From assembly GCA_934572535.1 (NCBI GenBank), contig CAKTLJ010000036.1, positions 1 through 11,234 on the forward strand: 11,234 bases of DNA. Reading direction: 5' to 3'. Numbering within the stretch: position 1 is the first letter of the stretch; the number at the start of each line of letters is the position of its first letter. Position numbers and translations under genes: made by a program. The stretch comes from an uncultured Eubacteriales bacterium. GTDB taxonomy: Bacteria > Bacillota > Clostridia > Oscillospirales > Oscillospiraceae. Shown piece after piece: positions 6,595-11,234 of the stretch. The notes under the pieces are model-generated. The model saw only the letters and a list, made by a program, of their open reading frames with translations. It did not search any database and was not told where the DNA came from.

Positions 6595-7673
6595 GCCTCG
6601 GAACCCTCCTTTGCTGCTTTCTTGGCTGCCTTGGCCTTTTCCTTCTCAGCCTTGCGCATCTCAGCCGTCACGCCGAAGCGCTTGGGCATGGTGTACTTGT
6701 CGATGAGCCAGACGCAGATGTTCATGACCAGGATGGAGTAGCAGACGCCCTCGGGATAACCGCCGAAGTAACGGATGAACACCACCAGCAGGCCTGCGCC
6801 GATGCCGAAGATGATCTCGCCCTTGGGGGTGTTGGGGCTGGTGACATAGTCAGTTGCCATAAAGAAGGCGCCCAGGAACAGACCGCCCGCGAAGATCTCG
6901 CGCAGCATCCACAGGAAGACGTTGTAGCCTTCGGGTGCGCGGGAGAAGACCAGGGCCAGAACGGCCACGGTCAGGATGTAGGCGGCGGGGATGCGAATGC
7001 GGATGACGCCCTTGGCGATCAGGTAGATGCCGCCGATGAGCAGGGCGATGGCGGAGACCTCGCCCACGCAGCCGCCGATGCTGCCGATGAACATGTCGCC
7101 CATGGAGAACTGATCGACAGCGGCAGAGGCGTTTTCCGCGCTCTTCATGAAGTCCACGGACAGGGGGGTCGCGCCGGTGACGAAGTCAACGCCGGCCTTA
7201 CCGGTGCCCAGGACGGGAAGCCAGTTTTCCTTGCCGGGCAGCACCCAAGTGGTCATGGGCACGGGATAGCTCAGCATCAGGAACGCACGGCCAGCCAGGG
7301 CGGGGTTCAGGAAGTTGGTGCCCAGGCCGCCGAAGAGCTGCTTGACGATCACGATGGCGAAGAAGTCGCCGATGATGACGGTCCAGTAGGGCAGGGACAC
7401 GGGGCAGACGAAGACCAGCAGCACACCGGTGATGGCGGCGGACAGATCTCCGATGGGATTGGGCTTGTGCATCAGCTTGCAGTAGCCCCACTCAAAGATT
7501 TCGCAGAAGACCACGGACACCAGGGTCAGGGTCAGCGCGCGAGGACCAAACACCCAAACACCCATCGCCATAGCGGGAATGAGAGCGATGAGAACATCGC
7601 GCATCAGGTTCTTCGTCCCAACAGGAGAGGATGCGTGCGGGGAGGAGGCCACGCTCAGTCTATATTCTTCCAT
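6591..7673 (-). CDS. rnfD: Rnf complex membrane flavoprotein subunit RnfD
   Basis: A 360-aa polytopic NqrB/RnfD-family protein. Recognisable parts are FGGLGTNFLNPALAGRAFL (about 114-132), the covalent-FMN motif VTGATP (165-170, with Thr169 as expected attachment residue), and MATDYVTSPNTPKG in the second half. The C-terminus after about residue 335 is a charged Lys/Ala/Glu helix. The start ATG follows the rnfC stop by 12 nt, with AAGGAGGGG as ribosome binding site. It forms, with RnfA/E, the ion-translocating membrane part of the complex. Confidence 0.97.
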   Translation of the reverse strand: MEEYRLSVASSPHASSPVGTKNLMRDVLIALIPAMAMGVWVFGPRALTLTLVSVVFCEIFEWGYCKLMHKPNPIGDLSAAITGVLLVFVCPVSLPYWTVIIGDFFAIVIVKQLFGGLGTNFLNPALAGRAFLMLSYPVPMTTWVLPGKENWLPVLGTGKAGVDFVTGATPLSVDFMKSAENASAAVDQFSMGDMFIGSIGGCVGEVSAIALLIGGIYLIAKGVIRIRIPAAYILTVAVLALVFSRAPEGYNVFLWMLREIFAGGLFLGAFFMATDYVTSPNTPKGEIIFGIGAGLLVVFIRYFGGYPEGVCYSILVMNICVWLIDKYTMPKRFGVTAEMRKAEKEKAKAAKKAAKEGSEA

Positions 7674-7685
7674 GCTGTCCCCTCC

Positions 7686-9005
7686 TTACTTCTTTGCCGC
7701 CTGCTGGCGGATAGCGAACTTTGCGGTGCGGAACTGCTGCACCAGAGGAATTCTGGCCGGGCAGATGTACTGGCAGCAGCCGCACTCCATGCAGTCCATG
7801 ATGCGGTACTCCTCGACCTCAGCCCAACGGCGTTCCTCTGCGAACATGTTCATGAACAGGGGGGTCAGATGCATGGGACATGCATTGACGCAGCGTGCGC
7901 AGTGGATGCAGGTGGGATTCTCGCTGGTAGCGGGGAGGTCTTCCTTGCTCAGGCACAGCACGCAGTTGCTTGCCTTGCCCATGGTGACGTTCATGTCATA
8001 CTGCGCAAAGCCCATCATGGGGCCGCCGCCGATGACACGAGCGGGGGTGCCGTTGAAGCCGCCAGCCTCTTCGATCAGGTGAGCGAAGGAGGTACCCACG
8101 GGAGCCAGAAGGTTCACGGGGTTCTTGACAGCGCTGCCGGTGACGGTGGTCACACGCTGGTACACGGGCAGGCCCAGTGCGACAGCGTCGTAAACAGCAG
8201 CAGTGGTCGCCGCGTTGAACACGCAGCAGCCCACGTCGGCGGGGAGCTTGCCGGGAGGCACCTCGCGGCCGGTGATGGCCTGGATGAGCTGCTTCTCAGC
8301 GCCCTGGGGATACCGGGTATGCAGGGCCTGCACCGTGATATCCTTGGAATCGCCGACCAGCTTCTTCAGATTTTCCACAGCGTTCATCTTGTTGTCTTCG
8401 ATCCCGATGTACGCATGATCCAACTGAAGAGCCTTCATGATGAACCGAACGCCGCCGATGATCTTCTCGCCGTGCTCCAGCATCAGACGATGGTCAGCAG
8501 TGATGTAGGGTTCACATTCTGCACCATTGACAATAATGGTGTCTGCTTTGCCAACTGCAGAACTGATCTTAACGTGGGTGGGGAAGCCCGCGCCGCCCAT
8601 ACCGGTGCAGCCCGCGTCACGAATGATGTCGATGATCTCCTGGGAGGTCAGGGCATCCACGTTTTCACGGGGCTTGCAGTCGGGGCAAAGGGTGTTTTGA
8701 AAATCATTCTCGATCACGACAGAAAGCGCGGGCACGCCGCCGGTACCGGGGCGGGGCTCGACAGCGACAACCGTACCAGAAACACTGGCGTGGATGGGAG
8801 CGCCGAGACCTGCGGTGGCACCGATGAGCTGACCGACGGTCACAGTATCGCCCTTTTGGACCACGGGCTTACAGGGTGCGCCGATGTGCATGGACATCGG
8901 GATCACGACCTGGGCCGGGGCCTTGGCGAGCTGCTGGATCGGTTTCTGCTCAGTAGCTTCCTTGTGTTCGGCGGGGTGGACGCCGCCGTAAAACTTTTGC
9001 TTCAT
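7686..9005 (-). CDS. rnfC: Rnf complex NADH-binding subunit RnfC
   Basis: A 439-aa peripheral subunit where NAD+ is reduced (or NADH oxidised). The N-terminal Rnf region begins FYGGVHPAEHKE. The glycine-rich GMGGAGFPTHVK and NGAECEPYITADHRLM segments form the NADH/FMN-binding core shared with NuoF-type proteins. Two C-terminal 4Fe-4S motifs are C366/369/372/376 (CIHCARCVNAC) and C405/408/411/415. The start is taken as ATG 9005 because AGAGGTGA lies just upstream on the minus strand and the family begins with this MKQKFYGG-like sequence; an upstream in-frame start at 9032 has no support. It is the first gene of the operon. Confidence 0.97.
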   Translation of the reverse strand: MKQKFYGGVHPAEHKEATEQKPIQQLAKAPAQVVIPMSMHIGAPCKPVVQKGDTVTVGQLIGATAGLGAPIHASVSGTVVAVEPRPGTGGVPALSVVIENDFQNTLCPDCKPRENVDALTSQEIIDIIRDAGCTGMGGAGFPTHVKISSAVGKADTIIVNGAECEPYITADHRLMLEHGEKIIGGVRFIMKALQLDHAYIGIEDNKMNAVENLKKLVGDSKDITVQALHTRYPQGAEKQLIQAITGREVPPGKLPADVGCCVFNAATTAAVYDAVALGLPVYQRVTTVTGSAVKNPVNLLAPVGTSFAHLIEEAGGFNGTPARVIGGGPMMGFAQYDMNVTMGKASNCVLCLSKEDLPATSENPTCIHCARCVNACPMHLTPLFMNMFAEERRWAEVEEYRIMDCMECGCCQYICPARIPLVQQFRTAKFAIRQQAAKK

Positions 9006-9081
9006 AGCATCACCTCTGTTTTTCCTTGCCAAATTCTCTTTTTCCCCAAAATTTTGAATCAGCCTGCATGGAGACTAAAAC

Positions 9082-9110
9082 ACTATATATAATAAAGCGA
9101 ACTGCGCCAA
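9082..9110 (-). promoter_or_regulatory. Probable promoter of the rnfCDGEAB operon
   Basis: On the minus strand, -35 TTGGCG (9105-9110), a 17-nt spacer and -10 TATAGT (9082-9087) give a start near 9075 and a leader of about 70 nt before rnfC. The same AT-rich block contains a perfect TATAAT on the plus strand (9088-9093) without a good -35, so a weak divergent start is possible. Confidence 0.65.
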
Positions 9111-9147
9111 AAGTCCAGTGCTTTTCCCAACAAATTTGCAGCGGAAG

Positions 9148-9173
9148 CGGAATTTTTGCAAATTCCGTTTTTT
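9148..9173 (+). terminator. Hairpin with T6 in the rnfC-SGNH intergenic region (terminator or operator)
   Basis: CGGAATTT (9148-9155) and AAATTCCG (9160-9167) pair around TTGC and are followed by six T. On the plus strand this is a terminator-like structure upstream of the SGNH promoter. It lies 38 bp beyond the -35 of the rnf promoter, so it could instead be an operator for a dimeric regulator. The stem is short and half AT. Confidence 0.45.
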
Positions 9174-9205
9174 CTCGCGGATCGCTTCCCTTCCTTCCCG
9201 AAGTT

Positions 9206-9214
9206 TGGTATACT
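9206..9214 (+). promoter_or_regulatory. Extended -10 promoter of the first SGNH gene
   Basis: TGGTATACT contains the extended -10 TGn followed by TATACT (9209-9214). The best -35 at 17-nt spacing is a weak TTCCCT (9186-9191), acceptable for an extended -10 promoter. The predicted start near 9221 leaves a leader of about 29 nt with the ribosome binding site GGGAGG at 9235-9240. Confidence 0.6.
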
Positions 9215-9249
9215 CGTTCTGGAACTTTGTCGTTGGGAGGCGGACACAT

Positions 9250-9921
9250 ATGGCAAACACCCAAAATCGCATCTCCGTGCTGGGAGACTCCATTAGCACT
9301 TTTGACGGATACACCCCGCCAGGGGGCGTGTACTACGGTCCCTCCTTCGGTGACATCACCGGCGTCTACACCCCGGAGGATACCTGGTGGATGCAGGTCA
9401 TCCGCGCCCTGGGCGGCACGCTCCTGGCCAACAACTCCTGGTCAGGCAGCTCGGTCTCCATGGTGGGCAGCCTGCCCGCCTGCTCCCCCAGCCGCATCCG
9501 CAAGCTGGCGGTGGAGGGCGTCGCCCCGGACCACATCCTGATCCTGACCGGGCTGAACGACGTGAACCTCTACGCCGAGCCGGAGGTCTTCGGTGCGGAC
9601 TACCTGCGGATGCTTCAGCGCATCCGCGCAGACTACCCCCAGGCCGACGTCACCTGCGGCACCCTGACCACCGGCTATCTCAGCGACACCCCCTTTACCC
9701 ATCAGCTCGGCCACGTGCGGGACCGGCTCGCGCCCTACAACCAGGCCATCCGCGCCGCCGTGTCTGCCGCCGGATACCGTCTGGCCGACATCGCCCGGCT
9801 GGAGCAGCGCTACGCCTCCATGGACGGCCTCCACCCCAACGGGGATGGCATGAAGCAGCTGGCCCGCTTCTGGCTGGAGACCGCGGAGGGACCCCGCCCG
9901 GCCTCGGACCCGCAGCGCTAA
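9250..9921 (+). CDS. SGNH/GDSL-type hydrolase, catalytically intact
   Basis: A 223-aa cytosolic protein (no signal peptide) of the SGNH hydrolase superfamily, typically esterases or deacylases acting on lipids, carbohydrates or other acyl esters. Block I is LGDSIST with nucleophile Ser14; a block II-like segment is NNSWSGSS (61-68); block III is GLND (101-104) with Asn103; block V is DGLHPN with Asp192 and His195. The start ATG 9250 has GGGAGG 9 nt upstream; a longer in-frame extension to 9118 crosses the promoter and is rejected. A shorter paralogue lies 275 nt downstream on the same strand. The substrate is unknown. The C-terminal ~13 residues (GPRPASDPQR) are likely disordered. Confidence 0.9.
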   Translation: MANTQNRISVLGDSISTFDGYTPPGGVYYGPSFGDITGVYTPEDTWWMQVIRALGGTLLANNSWSGSSVSMVGSLPACSPSRIRKLAVEGVAPDHILILTGLNDVNLYAEPEVFGADYLRMLQRIRADYPQADVTCGTLTTGYLSDTPFTHQLGHVRDRLAPYNQAIRAAVSAAGYRLADIARLEQRYASMDGLHPNGDGMKQLARFWLETAEGPRPASDPQR

Positions 9922-10196
9922 GGCCGTCCCTTTATCCTATGTGGCAACGTCCCTGGATAGACAGGACGCCCTTCTTTCCCGCCGGGCAAAGCCTGCCCTT
10001 CTCCATTGCAATTCTTGCGCTTCTGTGCTATATTGAAGTGTGGAGTAGGTTGCAACCACGTTCTGTGCAATCTTTTCTGTTTTCTTCAACATGATGCCGC
10101 TGCAACATCTATTCCCGCAGTGATTTGCTACGATCAGGAAGGCTACGACCACTGCATTGATACAGTTACCTTATATTTTGAATAGGAGGGATTCCC
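9922..10196 (+). other. Intergenic leader between the two SGNH genes
   Basis: No recognised gene. It holds a weak hairpin (9948-9968, CGTCC-C-TG/CAGGACG) that may end the first SGNH transcript. It also holds a promoter at 10006-10034, then a leader of about 156 nt before the second SGNH gene. The leader includes the perfect palindrome GGTTGCAACC (10048-10057) at about +8 and a 10-codon ATG frame at 10091-10123 without a ribosome binding site. There is also an ATG-less open frame to TAG 10183-10185. Its end reads AVICYDQEGYDHCIDTVTLY, which looks protein-like and could be a gene remnant. Confidence 0.5.
10006..10034 (+). promoter_or_regulatory. Probable promoter of the second SGNH gene
   Basis: -35 TTGCAA (10006-10011), a 17-nt spacer and -10 TATATT (10029-10034). 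It matches four of six and five of six consensus bases with ideal spacing. The start near 10041 gives a long leader whose first bases contain the GGTTGCAACC palindrome, a candidate operator. Confidence 0.65.
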
Positions 10197-10844
10197 ATGT
10201 CTCAACACGCGTCCCCTCGCATTTCCGTCCATGGGGACGGGATCAGCACCTTCGCCGGGGTCACCGACAAGACCCTGAGCTACTATTTTGACCGCTCCGC
10301 TGCCACCTCCGGTTTCTCCACCCCGGACGGAACCTGGTGGATGAAGACCGTTCACATGCTGGGCGGCTCCTTCGTGGGCAACGGCTCGGCCCATGGCTCC
10401 TACGTCAGCATGACCGGCCAGTACCCCGCCTTCCTGCCCGGCCGCATCCGTAAACTCCAGGATGGCGATGTCACCCCCGAACTCATCCTGGTCTACACCG
10501 GCATCAACGACGTCATCGACAACAGCGAGCTGGAGCCCTTCCGCCGCGACTACGCCAAGATGCTGGAAAACCTGAAAAAGTTCTTCCCCGAGGCCGAGAT
10601 CTGGTGCGGAACCCTGATCAAGGGCACCGGCCCGGTCCTCTATGAGATGGTCAAGCCCCACGACCTGGACAACATCGAGGTCTACAATGACATCATCCGT
10701 GACTGCGTCAAGGAGGCCGGCTGCAAGCTGGCAGACCTGGCGGCCCAGGGCGTGACCTACGAGTCCATCAACCTGCTTCACCCCAACGAGGTCGGCATGA
10801 CCACCCTGGCCAAGGCCTGGGTCAAGAATCTGAAGGGCGAATGA
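10197..10844 (+). CDS. SGNH-hydrolase-like protein lacking the catalytic Ser and Asp (predicted pseudoenzyme)
   Basis: A 215-aa paralogue of the upstream SGNH protein. Shared landmarks include TPDGTWWMK (42-50), GRIRKLQDG (82-90), TGINDV (101-106) and LLHPN (193-197). Block I reads HGDGIST, so the nucleophile position 15 is Gly (codon GGG). In block V the Asp of DxxH is Asn192 (NLLH), while His195 and Asn104 remain. The block II-like region is GNGSAHGS instead of NNSWSGSS. The frame is intact, with AGGAGGG (10184-10190) 6 nt before the ATG, a promoter and a strong terminator, so it is a maintained gene, not a pseudogene. By family knowledge it should have no ordinary serine esterase activity. 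It may bind a ligand, partner with the upstream enzyme, or use another residue such as Ser17. Confidence 0.88.
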   Translation: MSQHASPRISVHGDGISTFAGVTDKTLSYYFDRSAATSGFSTPDGTWWMKTVHMLGGSFVGNGSAHGSYVSMTGQYPAFLPGRIRKLQDGDVTPELILVYTGINDVIDNSELEPFRRDYAKMLENLKKFFPEAEIWCGTLIKGTGPVLYEMVKPHDLDNIEVYNDIIRDCVKEAGCKLADLAAQGVTYESINLLHPNEVGMTTLAKAWVKNLKGE

Positions 10845-10851
10845 TCCGCAG

Positions 10852-10892
10852 AAAAAAATCAAGGACTGCCGAACGCAGTCCTTGATTTTTTT
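10852..10892. terminator. Terminator of the second SGNH gene (bidirectional)
   Basis: An 18-bp perfect stem (10852-10869 with 10875-10892) has loop CGAAC, seven A at its start and seven T at its end. It begins 7 nt after the stop codon and works on paper in both directions. It also backs up the rRNA operon terminator on the other strand. Confidence 0.95.
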
Positions 10893-10924
10893 GCCCAAGT
10901 CGGGAAGCTCAAATCTTATATAGC

Positions 10925-10953
10925 AAAAAAGACAGCCATCTGGCTGTCTTTTT
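10925..10953 (-). terminator. rRNA operon terminator downstream of 5S
   Basis: GACAGCC (10931-10937) pairs with GGCTGTC (10942-10948) around ATCT, extended by A-T pairs. On the minus strand the stem is followed by TTTTTTGC. It lies directly downstream of the 5S gene (end about 10956), as expected for an rrn terminator. Confidence 0.9.
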
Positions 10954-10955
10954 CG

Positions 10956-11072
<117 letters not shown>

Positions 11073-11234
11073 TACTTTTTCTTGAAAGAAAAAGTAAGCA
11101 AAAAGAACTTTAATTCATTTAGCTCCTCTTTCAAGCTTCCAAGAAAAGGCTGTGCTCTCCACACCCTCAAAACCGAACAAAGTAACCGCCGTCCAAAGTG
11201 CAAGCGCCTGCATTCTTCCTCTTGAACCTGCGTT
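11073..11234 (-). other. 23S-5S rRNA intergenic spacer (partial)
   Basis: Non-coding. On the minus strand it includes TGTTCGGTTTTGAGGGTG (about 11152-11169), like the sequence commonly seen after 23S in Firmicutes. It also includes a near-perfect 28-nt inverted repeat at 11071-11098 (13-nt arms around GA) abutting the 5S 5' end. No 23S 3'-end sequence is recognised before the window edge. Confidence 0.7.

Noticed and set aside
6582..9092. 836-codon open frame on the plus strand
   Set aside because: It is fully antisense to rnfD and rnfC, has His/Asp/Gly-rich non-protein-like composition, and has no ribosome binding site. It is a GC-rich codon shadow.
10143..10898. 251-codon open frame on the minus strand
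   Set aside because: It is antisense to the second SGNH gene, which has clear motifs, a ribosome binding site and a terminator. It would also start inside that terminator.

Overview
The window looks like a chromosomal stretch from a GC-rich anaerobic Clostridia member, most plausibly Oscillospiraceae/Oscillospirales. This is an inference from several features: a complete RnfCDGEAB operon, a DUF1540-type small Cys-rich protein, a CmpB-type (PF06541) membrane protein, AAGGAGG-type ribosome binding sites, and Firmicutes-like sigma-A promoters and 5S rRNA. No phylogenetic comparison could be run.

Layout. The left edge has two minus-strand tRNA genes, Gly(TCC) then Arg(TCT), driven by a near-consensus promoter at 243-271. 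Next come a 181-aa CmpB-like membrane protein (+), a 70-aa unrecognised protein (-) and a 62-aa DUF1540 protein (+). From 1512 to 1725 lies an AT-richer leader. It has a near-consensus promoter, two successive terminator-like hairpins sharing a 12-nt repeat, and a small out-of-frame ORF. This leader feeds a two-gene operon of a MATE-family efflux transporter and a cytidylate-kinase-like protein, overlapping by 4 nt. A 36-nt perfect palindrome (3745-3780) is the bidirectional terminator shared with the converging rnf operon.

The core, 3797-9005 on the minus strand, is rnfC-rnfD-rnfG-rnfE-rnfA-rnfB: the six subunits of the membrane ferredoxin:NAD+ oxidoreductase that couples electron transfer to Na+ or H+ export. 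All expected cofactor motifs are visible. Genes are packed with 4-nt or 1-nt overlaps or short gaps, and each has its own strong Shine-Dalgarno. A promoter is seen at 9082-9110.

Divergent from rnf are two paralogous cytosolic SGNH/GDSL-type proteins in tandem (+). The first has the full Ser14/Asn103/Asp192/His195 set. The second keeps the fold motifs, Asn and His but has Gly for the nucleophile Ser and Asn for the catalytic Asp, so it looks like a pseudoenzyme. The right edge is the end of a minus-strand rRNA operon: 5S rRNA, its terminator and part of the 23S-5S spacer.

The best leads are the active/inactive SGNH pair and the double-attenuator leader before the MATE gene. The rest is mostly orthodox housekeeping content.
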